From assembly GCA_963931105.1 (NCBI GenBank), contig OZ007004.1, forward strand, positions 496,001 to 560,000: 64,000 nucleotides of DNA. Direction: 5' to 3'. This DNA is from UMGS1590 sp900552455. Its GTDB lineage: Bacteria; Bacillota; Peptococcia; Peptococcales; Peptococcaceae. Below the pieces are notes generated by a model that saw only the letters and a program-made list of their open reading frames with translations, did not search any database and was not told the origin of the DNA. A program made the translations under genes and the position numbers. Shown here one piece after another: positions 42,348-50,006 of the stretch; positions within the stretch are counted from its first letter, which is position 1; every line of letters starts with the position of its first letter.

Positions 42348-42770
42348 ATGAAAAACACAGCAAAAATGAAAAACCCGACATTGAACGTTATCAAAGGCGA
42401 TCTGGATGCGGTCGAAGCGCTGATGGTCTCTGTATACAATAGCCTCGCCGAATGGCTGCGCAACTGCGAAAAACTTAAAAAAAGACACAAGGTAGACTGG
42501 CAGTACGATCGGATCTTTCTCTGCAATCTGGCTTTGGAGAAGGCGCTCTTTCAGGAGCTGCCGTCTGCCTACGCCGGTATCTGTCGTTTGGATGAACAGC
42601 TGAAAGATTTCGACCCGCACGCCGACCTCAAAAAACTGCTGTTTCCGAAAAGAGCTGACGCCGATGATTCTCGGAGAGATCCAGCCGCAGGCGGTGTGGC
42701 TGATAATCAGGTGCATCTTGTTTCTGATGAGCACGAAGGAGAGGCGAAAAGCGATGACACAGAAGCCTGA
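42348..42770 (+). CDS. Phage-type protein, unknown
   Basis: 140 residues after AAAGGAG. Helical N-terminal part (DAVEALMVSVYNSLAEWLRN, LALEKALFQELP) and an acidic tail. Its 3' end overlaps the next start by 17 bases. Not recognised. Confidence 0.55.
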   Translation: MKNTAKMKNPTLNVIKGDLDAVEALMVSVYNSLAEWLRNCEKLKKRHKVDWQYDRIFLCNLALEKALFQELPSAYAGICRLDEQLKDFDPHADLKKLLFPKRADADDSRRDPAAGGVADNQVHLVSDEHEGEAKSDDTEA

Positions 42771-42891
42771 CGCTTACGAAGATTTCCGCGACTGGCCGGA
42801 CGACGACGAGATCTTTTTTGACGACGACGCCCTCGACATCGACGACGACCCTTTCTGGAACGACGACGACGCCCTCTGGGACAGGAGATGA
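42754..42891 (+). CDS. 45-residue highly acidic protein
   Basis: ATG 42754 with AAGGAGAGG upstream. About 18 of 45 residues are Asp or Glu, spaced with Trp and Phe (DFRDWPDDDEIFF, DIDDDPFWNDDDALW). Small acidic, aromatic phage proteins can be DNA mimics that block restriction or repressors, but nothing proves that here. Confidence 0.55.
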   Translation: MTQKPDAYEDFRDWPDDDEIFFDDDALDIDDDPFWNDDDALWDRR

Positions 42892-42895
42892 TACC

Positions 42896-43324
42896 ATGAG
42901 CGCAGAAACCCTCGGCAGACGGCTCTTCCTGCTGCGCGTTGGCAGTGGACTTTCACAGCAAAAAGTCGCCGACGGCATCAACGCCGCCACAGGCAAGCGC
43001 GTCAACAAGAGCATGATCTCGCGCTGGGAAAACGACCGCGACCTGCCCACCGTAGACAACGCCATCGCCCTCGCCAGATTTTTTGGCTGCACCCTCGAAT
43101 ACCTTGGAAACGGAACACCGGAAGGAGAAATGAACAATGACCAACCTCGAAAAAGCACGCCAGCGCTTCGAGATCCTCGACAGGATGCTCCACGGCTGGC
43201 AAAGCGCGTACAACGCAGGCACGCCTACCATGTTAAACGGCGAAGATGTGAAAGACTTCATCGACGACGTTTCCACTCAGCTTTTCATCGGCACATCCTA
43301 TCTCGCCAAAGTCACCGACCATGA
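42896..43324 (+). CDS. XRE-family regulator with over-long basic tail
   Basis: ATG 42896, GGAGATG site. Residues 1-75 are a clear HTH_3 domain (LGRRLFLLRVGSGLSQQKVA; NKSMISRWENDRDLPTVDNA; ARFFGCTLEYL). After GTPEGEMNN the frame continues 62 codons inside the next gene, giving an Arg/His-rich sequence that looks like out-of-frame reading. The natural stop was probably near 43137 and has been lost, or the count of bases there is wrong. DNA-binding function is credible; the tail is not. Confidence 0.7.
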   Translation: MSAETLGRRLFLLRVGSGLSQQKVADGINAATGKRVNKSMISRWENDRDLPTVDNAIALARFFGCTLEYLGNGTPEGEMNNDQPRKSTPALRDPRQDAPRLAKRVQRRHAYHVKRRRCERLHRRRFHSAFHRHILSRQSHRP

Positions 43325-43364
43325 ATTTGAAAACGGCACAGAGATCACCGTGCCCTTTGACTGA
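43137..43364 (+). CDS. Small phage-type protein, unknown
   Basis: 75 residues, ATG 43137 with GGAAGGAG. RQRFEILDRMLHGWQSAYNA then NGEDVKDFIDDVSTQLFIGT. Overlaps the XRE frame fully at its 5' end and the next gene by one base (TGATG). Confidence 0.6.
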   Translation: MTNLEKARQRFEILDRMLHGWQSAYNAGTPTMLNGEDVKDFIDDVSTQLFIGTSYLAKVTDHEFENGTEITVPFD

Positions 43365-43783
43365 TGTACGTCTTGCCCATCTACGACGAAGAGCGGCAGC
43401 GCGTCACAGGTTACTGCGAAGTCACCGAAGACGTGTACCGCGCTTACTGGCAGGAAGTCGAGCACGCGCGCTGGCTGGAAAAGCAGGCGCGCAGCCGTGA
43501 GATCTCGTGGCAGGGCGTGCCAGACATGCCCGACGAAGACACCCTCTCCTTCCACGCCGCGCAGAAACCACCAGACCCCGAAAGCGCGGCGCAGAGCGCG
43601 GCGCTCAGGGAAGCCCTCGCCACAGAGCCGCCAGAGCTCGTTGAAGCCCTCTGGGCGCTGGCGAATGGGGAGAAAACACAACGTGAAATTGCAGAAGAAT
43701 GGGGCGTTCCAAGACGAACGGTTAGCTGGAAAATTAACCAAGCGCTGGAACGATTGCGTGAGAAAATCTCAAGAAAAAGTTAA
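43364..43783 (+). CDS. Sigma-70 region 4 / ArpU-like regulator
   Basis: 139 residues starting in the previous stop. C-terminal ~55 residues are a region-4-type HTH: LVEALWALANGEKTQREIAE, then EWGVPRRTVSWKINQALERL. The N-terminal half (VLPIYDEERQRVTGYCEVTE) is not recognised. Its place at the end of the early block fits a late-gene activator that would control the DUF1659-to-amidase genes. Confidence 0.75.
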   Translation: MYVLPIYDEERQRVTGYCEVTEDVYRAYWQEVEHARWLEKQARSREISWQGVPDMPDEDTLSFHAAQKPPDPESAAQSAALREALATEPPELVEALWALANGEKTQREIAEEWGVPRRTVSWKINQALERLREKISRKS

Positions 43784-43856
43784 GATTGGAAAAATCATTG
43801 CCCAAATCGGCTCAAAAATCCTAGTAATAGTGAAAGACGTCTTAATGATTATCTCA

Positions 43857-44062
43857 AATGATTAATTAGTAATTTTTAATACCCAAAGGGCACGCGTGAT
43901 TAATTGTGGAATGCTTTGTCCCTGCCGGGCCAAAGCGAAAAATCTCCAGCCTTGCGCACGGCTGCAGATTAAATAAAAAGGCTGGAGTCGATGCGACGCG
44001 CCAGCGGCGTATCGAGCTCTAGCCCACCACAATTAATCATTACTCATTAATCATTACTAATT
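43857..44062. repeat. AT-ended palindromic element, copy 1
   Basis: Outer AT-rich inverted ends (AATGATTAATTAGTAATTTT / ATTAATCATTACTAATT), an internal TTTGTCCCTGCCGGGCCAAAG box, and a stem GGCTGGAG..TCGATGCG / CGGCGTATCGA..CTAGCC. No ORF. Confidence 0.75.
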
Positions 44063-44081
44063 TACAAAGGAGTGAATCCCA

Positions 44082-44303
44082 ATGGCAGTAGTAAAAACCA
44101 ATCAGGAAACCAAGGCCAAGATCGTCTACCAGATGCCAGGCGAAGGCTCTGAGCCCGTGCAGACTTCTCGCACCTTCTCCAACCTCGTGGCAAACGTCAG
44201 CGACGACGCCCTGCACGCAGGCATGAGCGCCGTAGCCGGTCTCATGGACGGCACCGGGCACGCGCTTGTGCGAGTGGACGAAGCAGAACTCGTCAGCGAG
44301 TAA
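44082..44303 (+). CDS. DUF1659 family protein
   Basis: 73 residues after AAAGGAGTG. Matches the DUF1659 pattern (RTFSNLVANVSDDALHAGMS, AVAGLMDG). Such genes travel with DUF2922 and holin/amidase genes in Bacillota. Function unknown; small beta-rich protein. Confidence 0.8.
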   Translation: MAVVKTNQETKAKIVYQMPGEGSEPVQTSRTFSNLVANVSDDALHAGMSAVAGLMDGTGHALVRVDEAELVSE

Positions 44304-44324
44304 AACTCGCTTCCGCTTCGCTCA

Positions 44325-44512
44325 AATGATTAATTAGTAATTTTTAATGATTAATGGATGTAGCCTTTCGCTTTCGCTCAAGGCAATGAAAATTGTCCAG
44401 CTAGGCGCAACCTCGCCAAAAAATCAAAAGGCTTTGAGAAGCGCGACGCGCCAGCGTCGTGATTCTCATAAGCCAACCACAATTACTAATTAAACATTAA
44501 TCATTACTAATT
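44325..44512. repeat. AT-ended palindromic element, copy 2
   Basis: Same ends and stem plan: AATGATTAATTAGTAATTTT at left, GGCTTTGAGAAGCGCGACGC / GCGTCGTGATTCTCATAAGCC stem, AATTACTAATTAAACATTAA at right. Confidence 0.75.
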
Positions 44513-44586
44513 GGCGGAGCAATGTCTCCAGCGAAGAACAATCCCGCGCAATCCTCAGCAATTTCTCAGTAAAGGAGTGATCCCCA

Positions 44587-44850
44587 ATGGCAGAAACCAA
44601 ACTCGTTCTCACCTTCGGCGTTTCCGGCGGTGGCGAAACCACCATGACCCTGTCTGACGCAAAAGCCAGCATGAGCAAAGAGACCATCGGCGCAGCAATG
44701 ACCGCCATGGTCGACGCCAACTGCTTCGCGACGTCCAAGGGCGCAGCGTACACCGAAGCCCTCGGCGCCAAGTACGTCGAAACCACCGATACCGTCCTGT
44801 TTGACAACACCGACGATTCCGGCGAAAACGATTACCCAGCGGCCGGTTAA
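44587..44850 (+). CDS. DUF2922 family protein
   Basis: 87 residues after AAAGGAGTG. TKLVLTFGVSGGGETTMTLS and SKETIGAAMTAMVDANCFAT match DUF2922, the usual partner of DUF1659. Acidic C-terminus. Function unknown. Confidence 0.85.
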   Translation: MAETKLVLTFGVSGGGETTMTLSDAKASMSKETIGAAMTAMVDANCFATSKGAAYTEALGAKYVETTDTVLFDNTDDSGENDYPAAG

Positions 44851-45122
44851 ACGGTCGCGGGGTAATCCCGCATTTTAATCTCCTCCAGCAATGGAAAAAT
44901 TATCGATCTTTTTCTGATCCTTTCTTTTTGGATTATTTTTGTGTAACCGAAACCTTTGAAAAAAATATTTTAGTAGACAAATCTCACAGCAAAAAATTCG
45001 TTCGACATAAAATACCCCTTTGTTCATAATCAATTCAATCATCTACGCGAAAGGACTGGTCATCGTTTTCTCTCTGTTCTGGTGACCAGTCCCTTTTATT
45101 TTATCGCAGAAAGGAGACAGCC
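44851..45122. other. AT-rich leader of the lysis genes
   Basis: 272 bp, markedly more AT-rich than the genes. Contains the terminator-like hairpin at 45053-45101 and otherwise no gene. Confidence 0.5.
45053..45101 (+). terminator. Terminator-like hairpin just before the holin gene
   Basis: GGACTGGTCA / TGACCAGTCC around a 20-base loop, then CTTTTATTTTA. It lies 20 bases before the holin ribosome binding site, so late transcription must pass it. Confidence 0.7.
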
Positions 45123-45518
45123 GTGCCCCAGCAATTATTTTCGGCGCTTGAGCAGGCCGTGAGCACCAGTGAAGGCAAAGCCCTCTACATCCTCGTGCTC
45201 ATCTGCATCGCCATGATCCTTGATTTTCTCCTCGGGAGCTTCGCCGCCTGGCGCGATCCGCAGGTGAAATTCACATCCCAGCGCGGCATCGACGGCATCC
45301 TGCGAAAGCTCGCCAGCATCCTCGTTCTCGTCTGCTGCATCCCCGTTTCCGCCCTCGTCCCCGCCGAAGCAGGCCTCGCCGCCCTCATCGTGCTTTATCT
45401 CGGCTATCTCTTTTACGAGCTGGCTTCCGTCATCGAAAATCTCGAGCGCTTAGGTGCCCCCGTCGGCAAACTCAAACGTTTCATCGAAAACCTCCACGAC
45501 GCCAGCTCTTCTAAATGA
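45123..45518 (+). CDS. Phage holin
   Basis: 131 residues from GTG with AAAGGAG. Three hydrophobic segments (ALYILVLICIAMILDFLLGS, LASILVLVCCIPVSALVPA, LAALIVLYLGYLFYELASVI) with the holin-family ending SVIENLERLGAPVGKLKRFI. Forms membrane lesions that release the amidase. Its stop codon TGA is supplied by the first bases of palindromic element copy 3. Confidence 0.88.
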   Translation: MPQQLFSALEQAVSTSEGKALYILVLICIAMILDFLLGSFAAWRDPQVKFTSQRGIDGILRKLASILVLVCCIPVSALVPAEAGLAALIVLYLGYLFYELASVIENLERLGAPVGKLKRFIENLHDASSSK

Positions 45519-45732
45519 TTAATTAGCCGCTTCGCGGACGAGCGCGCTAACGCTTGCTCGCAATGATTAATGATTAATTTTGGAATGTTTTGTCCCTTCG
45601 GGCCAAAACGAATTAATTTCAGCCGTGCACAACTTCGCAAAAAATAAAAAAGGCTTTTGACAGGCGACGCGACAGCGGCGTCCTGCCAAAAGCCAACCAC
45701 AATTACTAATTAAACATTAATCATTACTAATT
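45514..45732. repeat. AT-ended palindromic element, copy 3
   Basis: Begins at the holin stop (AATGATTAATTAG), carries TTTTGTCCCTTCGGGCCAAA and an AAGGCTTTTGACAGG / CCTGCCAAAAGCC stem, and ends AATTACTAATTAAACATTAA / TCATTACTAATT. Followed by a 15-base direct repeat ATTCGACTGAAAG. Confidence 0.75.
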
Positions 45733-45768
45733 CGACTGAAAGACTAATTCGACTGAAAGGAGATTTCT

Positions 45769-46440
45769 ATGTCCTACAAACTTAAATCCAAATGGCTCTC
45801 CTCCGCCAAATATCCCCGCAAATCCCCTTACGCTATGACCCCGCAAGGCATCGTCGTCCACAACACCGCAGGCGACGCTTCCGCCACCGAAGAAGCCGCC
45901 GCCATGGTTGGAAATTCCTCCGCCGTCAGTTTTCACGTCGTCATCGACGAAGAATACGCCGTCGAATGCATCCCCTTTTCGCGCAACGCCTTTCACGCTG
46001 GCGACGGCGCGCAAGGCTACGCCAACCGCAACCTCATCGGCATCGAGATCGCCCGCTCCGCCGAAGAATCCGGCGACCGCTTCCGCCGCGCAGAAGAAAA
46101 CGCCGCCCTCTACATCGCCCACGTCTGCGTGCAGTACGGCTGGACAAGCGCCCAGCTGCACCAGCACAACTGGTACTCCGCCACAGCCTGTCCCCACAGA
46201 ACCAAGGAACATTGGTCAGATTTCCTCGCCAAAGTCGATGAAAACATCGCCACCATCAAAGCCGCTGGCGAAGACCACCCAGCGCCAAGCGTCCCCCAGG
46301 TCACGCTCATCGCCCTCGGCAAAGCCCTCGACGTCCCCGCAGAGAACAGAAACGGCACCGTCTACGCCCCAGTCCGCGCCCTCTGCGAAGCGCTGGGATT
46401 TGACGTCGTGTGGGAAGACGGCGAGGTAATGATCGCGTAG
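45769..46440 (+). CDS. N-acetylmuramoyl-L-alanine amidase (endolysin) with stalk domain
   Basis: 223 residues after GAAAGGAG. Amidase_2 domain: GIVVHNTAGD (zinc His), VSFHVVIDE, IGIEIARS (catalytic Glu region) and HQHNWYSATACPHR (zinc His and Cys/His). Residues ~180-223 are a short stalk domain (NGTVYAPVRALCEALGFDVV). Cuts the amide between MurNAc and the peptide. The TAG stop is formed by the first bases of a CTAGTCC repeat (GCGTAGCTAGTCC), so the natural 3' end may have been replaced. Confidence 0.92.
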   Translation: MSYKLKSKWLSSAKYPRKSPYAMTPQGIVVHNTAGDASATEEAAAMVGNSSAVSFHVVIDEEYAVECIPFSRNAFHAGDGAQGYANRNLIGIEIARSAEESGDRFRRAEENAALYIAHVCVQYGWTSAQLHQHNWYSATACPHRTKEHWSDFLAKVDENIATIKAAGEDHPAPSVPQVTLIALGKALDVPAENRNGTVYAPVRALCEALGFDVVWEDGEVMIA

Positions 46441-46484
46441 CTAGTCCTGTAAAGGGCGACGCGAAGCTAGTCCTGTAAAGGATT
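46435..46484 (+). repeat. CTAGTCC repeat, two units
   Basis: Starts in the last codons of the amidase gene and ends AAAGGATTGGATGGCGC. Confidence 0.9.
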
Positions 46485-46716
46485 GGATGGCGCACAGCTC
46501 AGTAGCTGGCAACCAATCAGCCTTCGTCACTTTGCTCCGCTGCGCTTCGCGTCGTGACTCGCCTTCCGAAGCGAAGCTAGTCCTGTAAAGGGCGACGCGT
46601 AGCTAGTCCTGTAAAGGGTTGGGCCAGCCTTGAGTCGGCGCCATTAGCCAATCAAGCTGCGCCTTGCGGCTTGCTTCCGACGCGAAGCTAGTCCTGTAAA
46701 GGGTTGGATGGCGCAC
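46485..46716. repeat. Hairpin repeats and three further CTAGTCC units
   Basis: Hairpin repeats with ACCAATCA (46512) and GCCAATCAAGC (46646), CTAGTCC units at 46568-46620 (two) and 46679-46705 (one), linker GGGCCAGCCTTGAGTCGGCG. No gene. Confidence 0.75.
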
Positions 46717-46880
46717 GAAAAAAGGCAACCTTCTCAGGCTGCCAGCAAGGGGAATGATATCGTGAGAAAGCGCACGAGCACTGCCGGAACGCATCCTGCA
46801 CACGCAGGCGGGGTAGGGTGGCGTTCTGTTCCTGCCTTGCAACGGGGGGACGTGATGCGTCCGTCTCGTGCTGCTCACCG
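46717..46880 (-). ncRNA. Rod-like small RNA candidate, copy A3-like position
   Basis: Weak promoter TGGCAG (46915-46910), 17 bases, TAGAAT (46892-46887); ends at GGCAGCCTGAGAAGGTTGCC with six T (46745-46717). GCACGAG pairs with CTCGTGC and CGGACGCATC with GATGCGTTCCG, giving a long rod with internal loops and an inner GCAGG/CCTGC hairpin. It does not align well with A1/A2 but occupies the same place beside hairpin and CTAGTCC repeats. Not matched to a known RNA. Confidence 0.5.
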
Positions 46881-46951
46881 ATTGTTATTCTACGCGGGGC
46901 AGGTAAAATCTGCCACCGCGCCTGTGTAAAATCTTTGTAAAACCTTAACTC

Positions 46952-47794
46952 CTACCTCAGCTTTTCTGCGAGCATCTTCACCAACTCTGGAATGGTGGCT
47001 TCAAAATCGACGCCGTACCATGGCTTGTCGGGATTTTTCAGGGTCTCGCGGATGGTGTCGGCGGTGTAGTCGGCGGCGAGGGCGAAGGCATCGGCATAGG
47101 AGAGACCGCGCACGATGCCGCCAACGGACACGCTGGAGAAAACGTCGCCGGTGCCGTGGTAGGCGGCGTCGATGTGGTCGTTTTCGTAGGCGAAGTATTC
47201 GCCGCTTACGGTGTCGAGGCCGTAGACGCCGTTTTTCCCTGCGCCGAAGGCGATGCCGGTGAGCACGACGACCTTGCTGCCGAGGGCGGCGAGCTTGGCG
47301 AGCAGATCCTTGATGTAGGCTTCGTCATAATCCTCGCGATACTCGGTGTCGGTCATGAAGCAGGCCTCGGTGAGGTTTGGCACGATGATATCGGCCGCTC
47401 CGCAGAGGCTGGCGTTGTGCTTGGCGTAGGCTTCGTCGAAGGCGGGGTAGAGCTTGCCGTGGTCGGCCATGACAGGATCGACGAAGATGAGGGTGTCTTC
47501 GCCGCCAAAATCGGCGAAGATCTTTTTCACGATCTCGATCTCTTCGTCGCTGCCGAGGTAGCCGGTGTAGATGGCGTCAAAATGGATGCCTTCCTTTTTC
47601 CAGTGCTCGGTGATCGGCACGAGCTGGTCGGTGAGATCCTTGACGGTGAAATTCTGGAACATGGTGTGGGTGGACAGCACTGCCGTTGGCAGGATGGTGG
47701 TCTCGACGCCCATGGCAGAGATGACTGGCAGGGCGACGGTGATGGAGCATTTGCCGAGGCAGGAGATGTCCTGGATGGTGAGTACGCGTTTCAT
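46952..47794 (-). CDS. Pyridoxal/pyridoxamine kinase
   Basis: 280 residues from ATG 47794 (AAGGAGG site). PfkB/ribokinase fold: VLTIQDISCLGKCSITVALP, LPTAVLSTHTMFQNF, YTGYLGSDEEIEIV, VDPVMADHGKLYP, VVVLTGIAF and the catalytic YHGTGDVFSSVSVGGIVRG (anion hole with base Asp). Phosphorylates pyridoxal, pyridoxine or pyridoxamine for PLP salvage. PdxY-like by size and motifs, but PdxY and PdxK cannot be separated here. Confidence 0.9.
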   Translation of the reverse strand: MKRVLTIQDISCLGKCSITVALPVISAMGVETTILPTAVLSTHTMFQNFTVKDLTDQLVPITEHWKKEGIHFDAIYTGYLGSDEEIEIVKKIFADFGGEDTLIFVDPVMADHGKLYPAFDEAYAKHNASLCGAADIIVPNLTEACFMTDTEYREDYDEAYIKDLLAKLAALGSKVVVLTGIAFGAGKNGVYGLDTVSGEYFAYENDHIDAAYHGTGDVFSSVSVGGIVRGLSYADAFALAADYTADTIRETLKNPDKPWYGVDFEATIPELVKMLAEKLR

Positions 47795-47958
47795 TGGCGG
47801 GAAGCCTCCTTCGTTTTTCGCTGATGCTTCCATTATAGACGGATCTGGCCTTTTTTGAATAGCCAGTCAGCGCTTTTCAGATATGGTCAGTTGTCCATGC
47901 CAGCGGCGATCTGGCCTGCTCGGGGCGCAGGTTTTCCGCGGGAAAAACGGGCCAGCGC

Positions 47959-48840
47959 TCAGCGCCTCTGCCGATGCTGCAGCCAGGCGCTCGCGAGATA
48001 GAGCACAACCGCCGCCCAGACGAAGGCGAACATCACGGCGTAGGTGCGCGTGAAGGTTTCGTGGAAGAGAAAGACGCCGCACAAGAGCTGCAGCGTCGGA
48101 TTGACGTACATGAGGATGCCGGAGAGGGAATAGCTCGTGGTCTGGATGCCTTTGCCGAAAACGAAGAGCGGCAGCGCGGTGACGATGCCTGTCGTCGGCA
48201 GAAGCAGCCACTGCCACCAGGCCATCGTTTCGCCTGCGGCGGCGGTCTGCCCCTGGGCCCAGAGCCAGATCATCATGACCAGCGCCGGCACGAGCATCCA
48301 CAAACACTCCACCGCCAGCGAGGTGACGCCGCCAGTGGTGACGGTTTTCTTGACAGCGCCATAGGCGGCGAAGCTGCCGCCGATGATGAGCGCCAGCCAG
48401 GGCACGACGCCATAGCTCTGGACGGCGTAGAGCACGCCGACCGTCGCCAGCACGACGGCCAGCTTCTGCAGACCGCTGAGGCTTTCCTTGAAAAAGCAGC
48501 AGCCGATGAGAATGCTCATCAGCGGGTTGAGATAGTAGGCCAGCGAGGCGTCGATGACGTGGCCCGTGTTGACAGCGATGATGTAGCTGCCCCAGTTGAC
48601 CACGATCAGCACCCCCGTCACCAACAGCACCCGCCGCGTTCGCCGCTCCGCCCAGGCCGCGCGCAGATGGTCCATCTGCCCAAACAGCACCAACATCACC
48701 AGCGCAAACACCAGCGACCAGAGCACACGGTTGCCGAGGATGAAAAAGCTGTCCACCGTCGTGAAAAATTTCCAGTACACCGGCAAGATCCCCCAAGCGA
48801 AGTAGCAGAGGAAAACGTAAAGCGGACCGTTGTTTTTCAT
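47959..48840 (-). CDS. rarD: EamA family transporter RarD
   Basis: 293 residues; ATG 48840 with AAAGGTGG. Ten helices typical of RarD: GPLYVFLCYFAWGILPVYWK, GNRVLWSLVFALVMLVLFG, VNWGSYIIAVNTGHVIDASL, YYLNPLMSILIGCCFFKE and SLSGILMYVNPTLQLLCGVF. The membrane permease's substrate is unsettled in the literature. Confidence 0.93.
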   Translation of the reverse strand: MKNNGPLYVFLCYFAWGILPVYWKFFTTVDSFFILGNRVLWSLVFALVMLVLFGQMDHLRAAWAERRTRRVLLVTGVLIVVNWGSYIIAVNTGHVIDASLAYYLNPLMSILIGCCFFKESLSGLQKLAVVLATVGVLYAVQSYGVVPWLALIIGGSFAAYGAVKKTVTTGGVTSLAVECLWMLVPALVMMIWLWAQGQTAAAGETMAWWQWLLLPTTGIVTALPLFVFGKGIQTTSYSLSGILMYVNPTLQLLCGVFLFHETFTRTYAVMFAFVWAAVVLYLASAWLQHRQRR

Positions 48841-48894
48841 TGATGACCACCTTTCTTTGTCAATACTTTGCTGTTCAAGTGAACATTTGCTTCC

Positions 48895-49190
48895 AATGAT
48901 TAATGATAAATGTGTAATGATTAATGAAGGAAAGCTTTGTCCCTCGCGGGCCAAAGCAAAAAAATAATCCGGCCATGCGCAAACACGCCGATAAATCTAA
49001 AGGTTTGTGATGGATGCGCCGTCTAAGCCCTTCCCCTAAAGGACTAGCTCAGAGAAACGCTCGCTTTCTCTGAAACGCTCCGTTTCTTTGAGCACAGTTC
49101 CTGTGAAACGACTGAATCGCGATCTCGCGTCGCGGCGCATCCATCACAAACCAACCACCATTACTCATTAATAATTGATCATTAATCATT
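48895..49190. repeat. AT-ended palindromic element, copy 4 (with nested repeat)
   Basis: Ends AATGATTAATGATAAATG / ATTACTCATTAATAATTG; box TTTGTCCCTCGCGGGCCAAAG; 20-bp stem GGTTTGTGATGGATGCGCCG with CGGCGCATCCATCACAAACC. The loop holds an extra ~90 bp including CCTAAAGGACTAGCTC, a CTAGTCC-repeat variant, so one repeat family sits inside another. Confidence 0.75.
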
Positions 49191-49193
49191 TTC

Positions 49194-49994
49194 TCAGAAT
49201 TTACCAGACGAGCCGGAAAATCCCCCGGCGTCGATGGTCGTTCCGCCGAAACCGCCGCCATTATCCTGCGGCTTTGGCCGGTGGGTGACGATGGTCTGGG
49301 CGAAGATGAAATCGTCGCTCCGGTCGGTGAGGGTGAGACCGTTCTGCCCCTCGGCGCGCTCGACGTAGTACTCGGCGTGGGTCTGGCGGCGGGCGGTCTT
49401 CATCTGCTGCACCATGGCGGCGACAGCCAGCCCGCCCACCAACGGCGAAGCGATGGCGATGCAGACAAAGAGAAAGCCGCGGTTGGCACTGCCAACGTCG
49501 TAGGCTTCGCCGTCGACATAGTAGGCGTGGCAGTAGCTTTCCGCTGTCGCGAGATAGTCGGCAAAGCCGCCGGCCCAGTCATCCTCGCCGAAATAGCTCA
49601 AGAAGCCCGCGGCCATCTTCTCGTTGCCGTAGTCGGTGAGCACGTTGTTGCCCTCACCGTGGGCGATCAGCGCATAGTCACGATACTGCATCGAGAGCAG
49701 GAGCATGATGCCGCTGTGTTCCGCACCGGTGCCAAAGCCGCCCTGGTCGTAGAGCTGGGTGGCGTAGGCGTAAGCATCGCTTTCGCCGTTCATCGCCGGC
49801 ACGGTGACAATGTACACAGGCAGTCCGTAGTCGTCCTGAATGGCCTGGGCCTGGGCGCTAAGCTGGCGCGCCTCCTCTGCCGAAAGCAGCCCGGCGCCAT
49901 CCTGCACCAGCGCCTGCGCCGCAAAGGCCGGCAGTGCCGGCACCAGCGCACAGAGCAATAACAGCACAGCGAGCGTGCGTTTCAATTGTTTCAT
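49194..49994 (-). CDS. TPM-domain secreted/membrane protein (YdjH-like)
   Basis: 266 residues; ATG 49994 with AGGAGG 8 bases upstream. Signal peptide (TLAVLLLLCALVPALPAFAA), TPM domain (VQDGAGLLSAEEARQLSAQA; YGLPVYIVTVPAMNGESDAY; GIMLLLSMQYRDYALIAHGE), then a membrane helix (GFLFVCIAIASPLVGGLAVA) and a Gly/Ser-rich cytosolic tail. Third gene of an operon matching Bacillus ydjG-ydjH-ydjI partners, which act in membrane-stress response with a PspA homologue. No pspA is present here. Confidence 0.88.
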   Translation of the reverse strand: MKQLKRTLAVLLLLCALVPALPAFAAQALVQDGAGLLSAEEARQLSAQAQAIQDDYGLPVYIVTVPAMNGESDAYAYATQLYDQGGFGTGAEHSGIMLLLSMQYRDYALIAHGEGNNVLTDYGNEKMAAGFLSYFGEDDWAGGFADYLATAESYCHAYYVDGEAYDVGSANRGFLFVCIAIASPLVGGLAVAAMVQQMKTARRQTHAEYYVERAEGQNGLTLTDRSDDFIFAQTIVTHRPKPQDNGGGFGGTTIDAGGFSGSSGKF

Positions 49995-50006
49995 CCGCTC
50001 CACCTC

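Noticed and set aside
43857..45732. Insertion sequences
   Set aside because: The palindromic elements are under 300 bp and have no transposase frame; at most they are non-autonomous elements.
39395..46716. Intact prophage or ICE
   Set aside because: No integrase, attachment-site duplication, terminase, portal, capsid, tail or conjugation genes were found.
46717..46880. 6S RNA or SRP RNA
   Set aside because: The rod shape is suggestive, but the SRP GGUCAG/GGAAGC block and a convincing 6S central bubble were not found, so only a candidate RNA is reported.
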